From JADJWR01 sp964610575 (GTDB taxonomy: Bacteria > Pseudomonadota > Gammaproteobacteria > Burkholderiales > Burkholderiaceae_F): DNA of 30,096 nucleotides. Shown here piece after piece: positions 7,673 through 15,009 of the stretch. Location: contig CAZSYX010000038.1 in assembly GCA_964610575.1 (NCBI GenBank), forward strand, positions 1-30,096. Direction: 5' to 3'. The notes below the pieces were generated by a model. The model saw only the letters and a program-made list of their open reading frames with translations, ran no database searches and was not told where the DNA came from. The number at the start of each line of letters is the position of its first letter. The stretch's first letter is position 1. Position numbers and translations under genes: made by a program.

Positions 7673-7888
7673 ATGCAACCTGTCAAATCGCCGCCGCACC
7701 GGCGCCAGGCGTCGCTGGGGCAGACCGCGCGCGCAGTGTTCTGGTCGTTTTTCGGCGTGCGCAAGCGCGCCCACTACGAGGCCGATTCGGCGCAACTGAA
7801 TCCGGTGCATGTGATCGTCATGGGGGTGATCGGCGCGACGATATTCGTCGCCGTGCTGGTCCTGATCGTCCGTTGGGTCGTCGGCTGA
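7673..7888 (+). CDS. DUF2970 domain small membrane protein
   Basis: A 71-residue protein beginning at ATG 7673, one base after the ctaG stop (TGAGATG). The head is basic with the conserved stretch TARAVFWSFFGVRKRAHYE; one membrane helix follows (about 46-69). Proteins of this family (DUF2970) recur between ctaG and coxC in betaproteobacteria and have no assigned function. Given its place it is likely an accessory or assembly factor for the oxidase. An alternative ATG at 7658 overlaps ctaG and is less likely. Confidence 0.85.
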   Translation: MQPVKSPPHRRQASLGQTARAVFWSFFGVRKRAHYEADSAQLNPVHVIVMGVIGATIFVAVLVLIVRWVVG

Positions 7889-7933
7889 CACGCGGCGCAA
7901 CGCAAGAACAGAGGCGAAGAGGGGAGAGTCGAG

Positions 7934-8797
7934 ATGGGCAACACGCACAGTGCAACTGCGCCGGACTATTTCGTTCCGGCGCCGTCGAACTGGCCGATGG
8001 TCGGCATGATCGCCATGATCCTCGCCGGCTTCGGCGCGGCGATGCTGGTGAACAAGGTGGCCTTCGGCGGCTGGATCCTGCTGGCCGGCTTCGCCGTGCT
8101 CGCCTACATGATGTTCGGCTGGTTCGGTGCGGTGATCGCCGAGTCGGAGAGCGGCAAGTACCGGCACAAGGAGGACGTCTCCTTCCGCTGGGCGATGGGC
8201 TGGTTCATCTTCTCCGAGGTGATGTTCTTCGCCGGCTTCTTCGGCGCGCTGTTCTACGCGCGGGTCATCACCATGCCGCTGCTGGGCGACTTCGACCACC
8301 GGCTGCTGTGGCCGGACTTCACCGCCGCCTGGCCGCACAGCGGGCCGGCCGGCACGGTCGAGGACTTCACCACGATCCCGGCCTGGCCGCTGCCCACCAT
8401 CAACACCATCCTGCTGGTGACGTCGGGCATCTGGCTGACGATCGCGCACCACGCGCTGCGCGCCAACCATCGCGGCAAGGCGGCGTTCTGGCTGTTCATG
8501 ACGCTGGCCTTCGGCTTCACGTTCGTGGCCATCCAGGCCTACGAGTACATGCACGCCTACCGCGACCTGAACCTGCGGCTGGACTCGGGCATCTTCGGTT
8601 CGACCTTCTTCATGCTGACCGGCTTCCACGGCTTCCACGTGCTGGTCGGCGCGATCATGCTGACCGTCGTGCTGCTGCGCCTGCTCAAGGGCCATTTCAG
8701 GCCGGAGCACCATTTCGCCTTCGAGGCGGCCGCGTGGTACTGGCACTTCGTCGACGTGGTCTGGATCGGCCTGTACATCGTCGTGTACTGGCTGTAG
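7934..8797 (+). CDS. coxC: Cytochrome c oxidase subunit III
   Basis: A 287-residue protein with seven predicted membrane helices. Signature segments include FIFSEVMFFAGFF at residues 91-103 (with the conserved Glu), GFHGFHVLVG and the C-terminal WHFVDVVWIGLY. Subunit III stabilises the CoxA core and helps maintain proton uptake through the D channel during turnover. A purine-rich GAGGGGAGAG precedes ATG 7934. The gene closes the structural part of the operon and is followed directly by a strong terminator. Confidence 0.97.
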   Translation: MGNTHSATAPDYFVPAPSNWPMVGMIAMILAGFGAAMLVNKVAFGGWILLAGFAVLAYMMFGWFGAVIAESESGKYRHKEDVSFRWAMGWFIFSEVMFFAGFFGALFYARVITMPLLGDFDHRLLWPDFTAAWPHSGPAGTVEDFTTIPAWPLPTINTILLVTSGIWLTIAHHALRANHRGKAAFWLFMTLAFGFTFVAIQAYEYMHAYRDLNLRLDSGIFGSTFFMLTGFHGFHVLVGAIMLTVVLLRLLKGHFRPEHHFAFEAAAWYWHFVDVVWIGLYIVVYWL

Positions 8798-8820
8798 TCC
8801 GGCGGACCGCCGCACACGAG

Positions 8821-8847
8821 AAAACGGCGCCCGCGGGCGCCGTTTTT
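8821..8847. terminator. Bidirectional intrinsic terminator after coxC
   Basis: AAAACGGCGCC at 8821-8831 pairs with GGCGCCGTTTT at 8836-8846 around CGCG: an 11-pair stem with a T-run on the plus strand and a matching run on the other. It ends the cox operon and can also stop the minus-strand twin-TM transcript. Confidence 0.92.
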
Positions 8848-8872
8848 GTTCGGCGGCGAAGCCCGGTCAGGG

Positions 8873-9067
8873 CTAACGACGCGGCTCGATCCAGCCCATC
8901 CAGTAACTGAACCAGATGAACAGCAGCAGCAGCACCGACAGGGCAACGCGAACCGTCAGCGCATTGACGGTGCGGTTGGTCGAACCGCGGTCGCGCACCA
9001 GGAACATCAGTGCGGAGCCCAGCGCGACGAGGATGCCGGCGAAGGCGAAGGCGATGACTGCTTTCAT
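8873..9067 (-). CDS. Twin transmembrane protein (DUF2909-like)
   Basis: A 64-residue protein with two membrane helices (about residues 3-23 and 38-56) joined by a basic loop DRGSTNRTVNALTVR. Small twin-TM proteins of this type lie opposite the oxidase genes, between coxC and SURF1, in many betaproteobacteria. No biochemical function is known. ATG 9067 starts the first helix immediately. The gene is convergent with coxC across a shared terminator and divergent from SURF1. Confidence 0.8.
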   Translation of the reverse strand: MKAVIAFAFAGILVALGSALMFLVRDRGSTNRTVNALTVRVALSVLLLLFIWFSYWMGWIEPRR

Positions 9068-9093
9068 GGCGCGCTGCAGGGTTGACGGCTGGC

Positions 9094-9099
9094 ATTATC
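9094..9099 (-). promoter_or_regulatory. Candidate extended -10 for the twin-TM gene
   Basis: On the minus strand the sequence reads TGCGATAAT, an extended -10 (TGnGATAAT), 27 bases before the ATG at 9067. No -35 match is seen, as expected for an extended -10 promoter. Confidence 0.4.
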
Positions 9100-9124
9100 G
9101 CAGCGACGCGACGCCCGACTCTTG

Positions 9125-9865
9125 ATGGCTCGCACACGAACCCTGATCGCCTTCGTCGCCGCTGCTGCGTCGATCGCGCTGACCGTTTCGCTCGGCAACT
9201 GGCAGCTGCGCCGCGCCGACGAAAAGCTCGCGCTGCAGGCGGCCTGGGACCGCGCCGAGCAGGCGGTACCGATGCCGGTGGCCGGAACCGACGTCGCGAC
9301 CGTGGCCAGCCGCCTTCCGCTGCGCGTGCAACTGCGCGGCCGGTTCCTGTCTGCGCACGAGGTCTGGCTCGACAACCGGCAGATGGACGGCCAGGCCGGT
9401 CTGATGCTGGTCGCGCCGCTGCAACTCGCCGATGGAGCCGTGGTGCTCGTCAACCGGGGCTTCGCCCGCCGCGATCCGCGCGACCGGACCCGGCTGCCGG
9501 AAGTCGCGCGGCCGAATGACGAGGTGATCATCGAAGGCCTGGCCGCGGCGCAGACCGTCCGTGTACTGCAGCTCGGCGAAAACGCGCCGGTCGGCGTTGG
9601 CGGGCCGGTCGTTTGGCAGAATCTCGACTACGACGCCTTTGAGCGCGCCAGCGGACTGGCGGTGGCCCGTTGGGTCGTTCAGCAGACCAACCGTGCCGAC
9701 GATGGCTTGCTGCGCAACTGGCCGCGCCTGAGTGCGGGCGTGGAAAAGCACCACGGTTATGCGCTGCAGTGGTTCGCGCTGGCGGCGCTGATCACTGCGT
9801 TGACCGCATTCTTTGGCCTGCGCGCGCTGCGGCGCCGATCCTCTGTGAATCGCTTCGATGACTGA
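9125..9865 (+). CDS. SURF1 family oxidase assembly protein
   Basis: A 246-residue membrane protein with a helix at each end (about 6-23 and 212-230) and a periplasmic domain between. Conserved blocks are LGNWQLRRADEKLALQ near the start, LDNRQMDGQAGLMLVAPLQL in the middle, VLVNRGFARRD, and HHGYALQWFALA before the last helix. SURF1 (Shy1) assists insertion of haem a into subunit I. The start is ATG 9125; a TTG one codon earlier is less likely. It overlaps the next gene by 8 bases, so it is co-translated with the SCO-like gene. Confidence 0.95.
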   Translation: MARTRTLIAFVAAAASIALTVSLGNWQLRRADEKLALQAAWDRAEQAVPMPVAGTDVATVASRLPLRVQLRGRFLSAHEVWLDNRQMDGQAGLMLVAPLQLADGAVVLVNRGFARRDPRDRTRLPEVARPNDEVIIEGLAAAQTVRVLQLGENAPVGVGGPVVWQNLDYDAFERASGLAVARWVVQQTNRADDGLLRNWPRLSAGVEKHHGYALQWFALAALITALTAFFGLRALRRRSSVNRFDD

Positions 9866-10469
9866 GACCGAGACTGCGGCGCATCCGCCCTCCCGCTGGC
9901 GCCGCTACCGGATGCTTTACCTGCTGCTAGCCGTGTGCGTGGCGCCGGTGGTCGGCTCCTACACCGCCTACTACCTGCTGCCCCCGTCGGGGCGCACTAA
10001 CTATGGCGCGCTGGTCGAGCCGCAGCGGCCGCTGCCCGCGCTTGCACTGCGGCGGCTCGACGGCACCGCAGTGCCGGCCGCGAGCCTGCGCGGTTCGTGG
10101 CTGATGGTGCAGGTCGATGGCGGCGCGTGCGACGCCGCCTGCGAGAAGAAGCTCTGGCAGATGCGGCAGGTCAGGCTGACGACCGGCAAGGACGCCGACC
10201 GCGTGCAGCGCCTCTGGCTGATCATCGACGATGCGCCGCTCGCCACCTCGGTGATCCGCGAGTACGACGGCACGATGTTCCTGCGCGGCCGCGCCGACGA
10301 CGCGGCCGCCTTCCTGCCGCTTTCCGCCGGACCCGGCGCGAAGCTCACCGACCACATCTGGCTGATCGACCCGCTTGGCAACCTGATGATGCGCTGGCCG
10401 AAGGATGCCGACCCGAACCGGATGAAGAAGGATCTGATCAAGCTGCTCAAGGCGTCAAAGATCGGTTGA
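9858..10469 (+). CDS. SCO-like thioredoxin-fold membrane protein
   Basis: A 203-residue protein with one N-terminal membrane anchor (about 19-41) and a periplasmic domain. C91 and C95 in GACDAACEKKLW form a CxxxC pair in the position used by SCO copper chaperones. H166 followed by IWLIDPLGNLMMRW mirrors the SCO histidine and the following strand. Overall similarity to true SCO (the gene at 12597) is low. It probably handles copper or thiol redox for the CuA or CuB site; similar genes sit between SURF1 and ctaA in other betaproteobacteria. It overlaps SURF1 and ends 3 bases before ctaA. Confidence 0.75.
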   Translation: MTETETAAHPPSRWRRYRMLYLLLAVCVAPVVGSYTAYYLLPPSGRTNYGALVEPQRPLPALALRRLDGTAVPAASLRGSWLMVQVDGGACDAACEKKLWQMRQVRLTTGKDADRVQRLWLIIDDAPLATSVIREYDGTMFLRGRADDAAAFLPLSAGPGAKLTDHIWLIDPLGNLMMRWPKDADPNRMKKDLIKLLKASKIG

Positions 10470-10472
10470 CCA

Positions 10473-11597
10473 ATGGACCTCGCCTCGCTGTTCTGGCTGG
10501 CCGTCAAGGCGGTGGCGATCGCGGCGCTGCCGCTCGCCTACGTCACGCTGTCGAATGACCCGGACAAGCACCGCAAGCTGGCCTGGGTGACGGCGTTCCT
10601 GACGCTCGACCTGGTCATGTTCGGCGCCTTCACGAGGCTCACCGACTCCGGGCTCGGCTGCCCCGACTGGCCGGGCTGCTACGGGCACTCGAACCCGCTG
10701 TCGGCCGGCGAGCAGATCCGCGCCGCCGAGACGGCGTTGCCCTCGGGCCCGGTGACGATGACCAAGGCCTGGATCGAGATGCTGCACCGCTATTTCGCGA
10801 TGGCAGTCGGCTTGCTCATCATCGCGCTGACGGTGCTCGCCTGGCGCCGCTGGCGGCATTCGCCCGAGCGGTCGCCGTGGCTGGCGACCTTCACCCTCGT
10901 CGCCGTCTGCCTGCAGGGTGCATTCGGCGCGCTGACGGTGACGATGAAGTTGCAGCCGGCGATCGTCACCGCGCACCTGCTCGGCGGTGTCGGCCTGCTC
11001 GCATTGCTGACCTGGCTGGCGCTTCGCGAAGCTCCCTCGCCAGTGGTCGATTCCCGGGCAGCAGCCCTGCGGCCGCTGGCTGCTGTGGCTGCGCTGCTGC
11101 TTGTGCTGCAGATCGCGCTCGGCGGCTGGGTCAGCACCAACTATGCGGTGCTGGCGTGCCCGGACTTTCCCACCTGCCAGGGGCACGTCTTGCCGGCGGA
11201 CATGGACTTCGGCGCGGGCTTCACGCCGTGGCGAGATCTCGGTATGACCGCCGACGGCGCGCCGATCCCGTTCCAGGCCCTGGTCGCCATCCACTGGACA
11301 CACCGCAGCTTTGCGTACGTGGTCATCGCGGTGCTGGGCCTGCTGGCGTGGCGGCTGCGGCTGCTGGTGGGGGTATCCAGGGTGGCGCGCGCGCTGGCGG
11401 CCGTGCTGGCGATCCAGTTCGTCACGGGGCTGGCGAGCGTCGTGCTGAGCTGGCCGCTGCTGCTGGCGGTGCTGCACAACGGCGGCGCGGCGGTGCTGCT
11501 GGTACTGCTGGTGACGATCAACTACCGGCTTTCCGCGAGCGGCGCCGGCGCTGGAACTGACGCACTAACCCGTGCACGAGCGCAGGGCCGCGGTTAG
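10473..11597 (+). CDS. ctaA: Haem A synthase (COX15/CtaA)
   Basis: A 374-residue, eight-helix membrane enzyme that oxidises the C8 methyl of haem O to give haem A. It shows the expected internal duplication: GAFTRLTDSGLGCPDWPGCYG near residue 51 and GGWVSTNYAVLACPDFPTCQG near 217, each with a loop cysteine pair (C63/C69 and C229/C235). Candidate haem-ligand histidines are H105 (LHRYF), H168 (AHLLGG), H274/H277 (IHWTHRSF) and H335 (LHNGGAA). The start is ATG 10473, directly after the SCO-like gene. The last 20 residues are low-complexity and likely cytoplasmic. Confidence 0.96.
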   Translation: MDLASLFWLAVKAVAIAALPLAYVTLSNDPDKHRKLAWVTAFLTLDLVMFGAFTRLTDSGLGCPDWPGCYGHSNPLSAGEQIRAAETALPSGPVTMTKAWIEMLHRYFAMAVGLLIIALTVLAWRRWRHSPERSPWLATFTLVAVCLQGAFGALTVTMKLQPAIVTAHLLGGVGLLALLTWLALREAPSPVVDSRAAALRPLAAVAALLLVLQIALGGWVSTNYAVLACPDFPTCQGHVLPADMDFGAGFTPWRDLGMTADGAPIPFQALVAIHWTHRSFAYVVIAVLGLLAWRLRLLVGVSRVARALAAVLAIQFVTGLASVVLSWPLLLAVLHNGGAAVLLVLLVTINYRLSASGAGAGTDALTRARAQGRG

Positions 11598-11600
11598 AAT
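11595..11600 (+). promoter_or_regulatory. Candidate -10 for ctaB
   Basis: TAGAAT overlaps the ctaA stop codon and lies 54 bases before the ctaB ATG. There is no good -35. It would give ctaB-sco extra transcription beyond read-through from ctaA. Confidence 0.33.
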
Positions 11601-11653
11601 CGCGCCCTTTCCACGCCTGCCGGCGCCTGTCCCCGGACACCGACCGAACCGCG

Positions 11654-12556
11654 ATGCAGATTCAAGCCGACACCGTCCTGCGCCCCGCCTGGCAGCACCT
11701 TGCCCGGCAGTACTGGCTGCTGACCAAGCCGCGCGTGACGCAGCTCGCCATCTTCTGCGCGGTGATCGGCATGTTCCTGTCGAGCCGCGAGCTGCCGAGC
11801 CTGGCCTCGGTGGCGGTGGCGACGATCGGCATCTGGCTGCTGGCCGGCGCGGCGTTCGCGGTCAACTCGATCATCGAGCGGCAGATCGACGCGAAGATGG
11901 CGCGCACGCGCATGCGCCCGGTGGCGCGCGGCGAGATCACGCCGCTGCAGGCGATCGTGTTCTCCGGCGTGATCGGCGGCATCGGCATGTGGGTGCTGTA
12001 CACGCAGGTCAATGCGCTGACGCTGTGGCTCACCTTCGCCACCTTCGTCGGCTACGCGGTCATCTACACCGTGCTGCTGAAGCCGAACACGCCGCAGAAC
12101 ATCGTCATCGGCGGCATCAGCGGCGCCATGCCGCCGGTGCTCGGCTGGGCGGCGATGACCGGCGACGCGCCGGCGCAGGCCTGGCTGCTGGCGCTGATCA
12201 TCTTCGTCTGGACGCCGCCGCATTTCTGGTCGCTGGCGCTGTATCGCCTCGACGACTACCGCAAGTCCGGCCTGCCGATGCTGCCGGTCACGCACGGCGA
12301 ACAGTTCACCCGCCTGCACATCCTGCTGTACACGATTGTCCTGGTCGCCACGACGACGCTGCCGTACGCCATCCAGATGGCCGGCCTGCCGTATCTCGCC
12401 TGCGCGCTCGGCCTCGGCGCCGTCTTCCTTGCCTACGCGTGGCGCCTTCATCGGCGCTACAGCGACCGCCTGGCGCGCGCCACCTTCAACTATTCGATCG
12501 TCTACCTGGCGGCGCTGTTCGCCGCGCTGCTGGTCGATCACTACATCGTCGGCTAG
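11654..12556 (+). CDS. ctaB: Protohaem IX farnesyltransferase (haem O synthase)
   Basis: A 300-residue UbiA-family prenyltransferase with about nine membrane helices. It adds a farnesyl group to haem B, making haem O for CtaA. The first prenyl-diphosphate/Mg motif is NSIIERQIDAKMARTRMRP at residues 71-89; the second is YRLDDYRKSGLPMLPVTHG near 197-215. TPPHFWSLAL precedes the second motif as in all CtaB proteins. The 56-base gap from ctaA and a possible promoter there suggest it can be expressed with or apart from ctaA. It is followed by sco after 40 bases. Confidence 0.97.
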   Translation: MQIQADTVLRPAWQHLARQYWLLTKPRVTQLAIFCAVIGMFLSSRELPSLASVAVATIGIWLLAGAAFAVNSIIERQIDAKMARTRMRPVARGEITPLQAIVFSGVIGGIGMWVLYTQVNALTLWLTFATFVGYAVIYTVLLKPNTPQNIVIGGISGAMPPVLGWAAMTGDAPAQAWLLALIIFVWTPPHFWSLALYRLDDYRKSGLPMLPVTHGEQFTRLHILLYTIVLVATTTLPYAIQMAGLPYLACALGLGAVFLAYAWRLHRRYSDRLARATFNYSIVYLAALFAALLVDHYIVG

Positions 12557-12596
12557 ACGACAGCAGCCGCAGCGCCGCGTCAGCGGCAGCCGTGCC

Positions 12597-13160
12597 ATGA
12601 AGCGCCTTTTCGCTGTCCTTTTCTCGCTGGTCCTGGCCGCCTGCTCGAAGCAGGGCTTCAACAACGTCGACATCACCGGCGCGAACTACGCCAACGAGTT
12701 CTCGCTGACCGACCACACAGGCGCGCGGCGCACGCTCGCCGATTACCGCGGCAAGGTGGTGGTGATCTTCTTCGGCTACACGCAGTGCCCGGACGTGTGC
12801 CCGACGACGATGCAGGAGATGACGGAAGTGCGCCGGGCGCTCGGCAAGGACGCCGACCAGGTGCAGGTGCTGTTCGTCACCGTCGATCCAAAGCGCGACA
12901 CGCGCGAGGTGCTCGCCCAGTACGTGCCGGGCTTCGACCCGAGCTTTGTCGGCCTCTACGGCACCCTGGAGGAGACCGCGAAGGTCGCCAAGCAGTTCAA
13001 GGTCTTCTACCAGAAGGTGCCGGGCCCCACGGAAACCTCGTACACCATCGACCACACCGCCGGCAGCTACGTGATCGACAAGTCGGGTAAGCCGCGGCTC
13101 TTCCTCAAGCACAACCAGGGCGCGGCGCCGATCGTTGCCGATCTGCGGCAGCTGCTCTAG
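12597..13160 (+). CDS. SCO1/SenC family copper chaperone lipoprotein
   Basis: A 187-residue protein with a lipoprotein signal: a hydrophobic stretch ending LVLAAC, with C16 as the lipidated cysteine. The thioredoxin-like domain has the copper motif GYTQCPDVCPTTM (C64, C68) and the third ligand H153 in TIDHTAGSYVID. SCO proteins load copper into, or reduce, the CuA site of CoxB. The protein would be membrane-anchored at the periplasmic face beside CoxB. ATG 12597 is fixed by the signal peptide. It is the final gene of the oxidase maturation run and converges with the gene at 13185. Confidence 0.96.
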   Translation: MKRLFAVLFSLVLAACSKQGFNNVDITGANYANEFSLTDHTGARRTLADYRGKVVVIFFGYTQCPDVCPTTMQEMTEVRRALGKDADQVQVLFVTVDPKRDTREVLAQYVPGFDPSFVGLYGTLEETAKVAKQFKVFYQKVPGPTETSYTIDHTAGSYVIDKSGKPRLFLKHNQGAAPIVADLRQLL

Positions 13161-13184
13161 CGGCGGCCGGGCCGCCCGAAGCTT

Positions 13185-13814
13185 TCAGCTCAGTGCGCCA
13201 GTCTCGGCGTTGATGGCGACGGTGCTGGCCAGTACCGGAGTGCCGGGGCTGGCCGGGCCGATGCCAAAAGCCTGGCGCACGTGTTCATCGAGTCGCAGCT
13301 CGAAGCCAAGGAACAGGCTGACCGGCGCGCCTTCGTAGTGCACGCGCTGGTAGCGGTGGGTGCCTCGGTCGAGCACGGCGTGCGGCTCGAACGGATCGAA
13401 GATCACCCAGTCGCCCGGCCCGGCCGGACACCGCGCATTGGCGCGCGCAAACACGATCTCCCGCTGCGGGCCGGCCACGCACCAGGCGCCGAACAGCACC
13501 TCGCCGTAATGGGCGTCGTTGTGGAAGAAGGCGCCGCGGCAGGCATACCACTCGAACTCACCGCGCAGCGAGTCGCGCAGCACGGAAGGCAGCGCCTCCG
13601 CCAGTGCAGCGTGAATCTCGCTATTGCTGAATCGGCCGAGGCCATGGACTCGGCCCGGGGTGTTCACCGCCCTGGTGTCGGGCAGGGACATGTCAGGCAC
13701 GTCGAGCCGTCCGGCCAGCAGCCGGGTCCCGGTGCCGCGATCGGCTGCGCCCGGGCGCCGGCAGATGGCCGGCTCGCAGCCGAGTTCAGCAAATATCGCC
13801 TGGCTCACCGGCAC
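13185..13814 (-). CDS. Conserved hypothetical protein, probable beta-helix (2OG-Fe(II) oxygenase or cupin-like) fold
   Basis: About 209 residues from GTG 13814; ATG 13691 would give 168. The GTG is preferred because third codon positions are already G/C-rich from about 13785 onward, but it abuts the T-run of the rpoH terminator and lacks a clear ribosome-binding site. The C-terminal half shows FFHNDAHYGEVLFGAWCV (an HxD pair), PAGPGDWVIFDPFEPHAVLD (a distal histidine) and a late arginine stretch. This spacing fits metal ligands of a double-stranded beta-helix, as in 2-oxoglutarate/Fe(II) oxygenases or cupins. The substrate is unknown. It lies downstream of rpoH but beyond a strong terminator, so it probably has its own promoter or relies on read-through. 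Confidence 0.6.
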   Translation of the reverse strand: MPVSQAIFAELGCEPAICRRPGAADRGTGTRLLAGRLDVPDMSLPDTRAVNTPGRVHGLGRFSNSEIHAALAEALPSVLRDSLRGEFEWYACRGAFFHNDAHYGEVLFGAWCVAGPQREIVFARANARCPAGPGDWVIFDPFEPHAVLDRGTHRYQRVHYEGAPVSLFLGFELRLDEHVRQAFGIGPASPGTPVLASTVAINAETGALS

Positions 13815-13847
13815 AAAAAAAGAACCCCGCAGGGGGTGCGGGGTTCT
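13815..13847 (-). terminator. Intrinsic terminator of rpoH
   Basis: On the minus strand AGAACCCCGCA (13847-13837) pairs perfectly with TGCGGGGTTCT (13831-13821) around CCCCC, followed by a run of T (13820-13815). It is a textbook Rho-independent terminator 86 bases after the rpoH stop. Confidence 0.95.
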
Positions 13848-13891
13848 GAAATCCGCCTCTTCGGAGGAGAGGGGGGAGGAGGAGAGGCGGA
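13815..13891 (-). ncRNA. Candidate rpoH 3'UTR small RNA with anti-Shine-Dalgarno loop
   Basis: Read on the minus strand, the rpoH 3' untranslated region folds into two adjacent hairpins. The first has a 9-pair perfect stem, TCCGCCTCT (13891-13883) with AGAGGCGGA (13860-13852). Its 22-base loop (13882-13861) is all pyrimidine apart from the last two bases; it begins with an exact CCTCCTCCC and repeats CTCCTCC further on. Four bases later comes the rpoH terminator. A loop-exposed CCUCCUCCC before a terminator hairpin is the layout of alphaproteobacterial CcsR/alpha-r14 sRNAs, which can pair with ribosome-binding sites. No separate promoter is obvious, so it would be released from the rpoH mRNA by cleavage. 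The structure is read from the sequence; the function is inference. Confidence 0.5.
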
Positions 13892-13933
13892 CACTGCAAA
13901 GAGCAACCAACCAACCACGAAAACTGCCGCGGA

Positions 13934-14833
<900 letters not shown>

Positions 14834-14858
14834 GCAGCGATCTCCTTTTGCGGCCATG

Positions 14859-14885
14859 TTAGCACTCGACCTTTCCGAGTGCCAA
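14859..14885. promoter_or_regulatory. CIRCE operator (HrcA-binding site) upstream of rpoH
   Basis: TTAGCACTC (14859-14867), nine bases, then GAGTGCCAA (14877-14885). The CIRCE consensus is TTAGCACTC-N9-GAGTGCTAA, so 17 of 18 arm positions match and the spacer is exact. On the rpoH strand the site ends 25 bases before the ATG, with a weak -10 like TATGGA (14891-14886) just upstream. The start point would then lie within the operator, a position suited to repression. HrcA itself is not in the window. Confidence 0.88.
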
Positions 14886-15009
14886 TCCATAGACCAGCGG
14901 CTGGCGGAATGGTTCAGCGGCGGGGGCGCCGATAACCCTTTGTAGAAATTGACCTTAATGGGAAGTGAGCGGACACAAACTCAGTCGATATCCTCCCCCG
15001 AAAGTGGGG

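Noticed and set aside
5146..7764. An 872-codon minus-strand open frame opposite coxA and ctaG
   Set aside because: It is a shadow of strongly conserved oxidase genes and rich in H, R, D and E by codon mirroring, with no domain. It also crosses the REP-like repeat, which supplies its 'DPRLRGDD' segment.
13905..13916. AACC repeated three times as a microsatellite or CRISPR-like feature
   Set aside because: Twelve bases only, no spacers; kept as part of the rpoH 3'UTR description.
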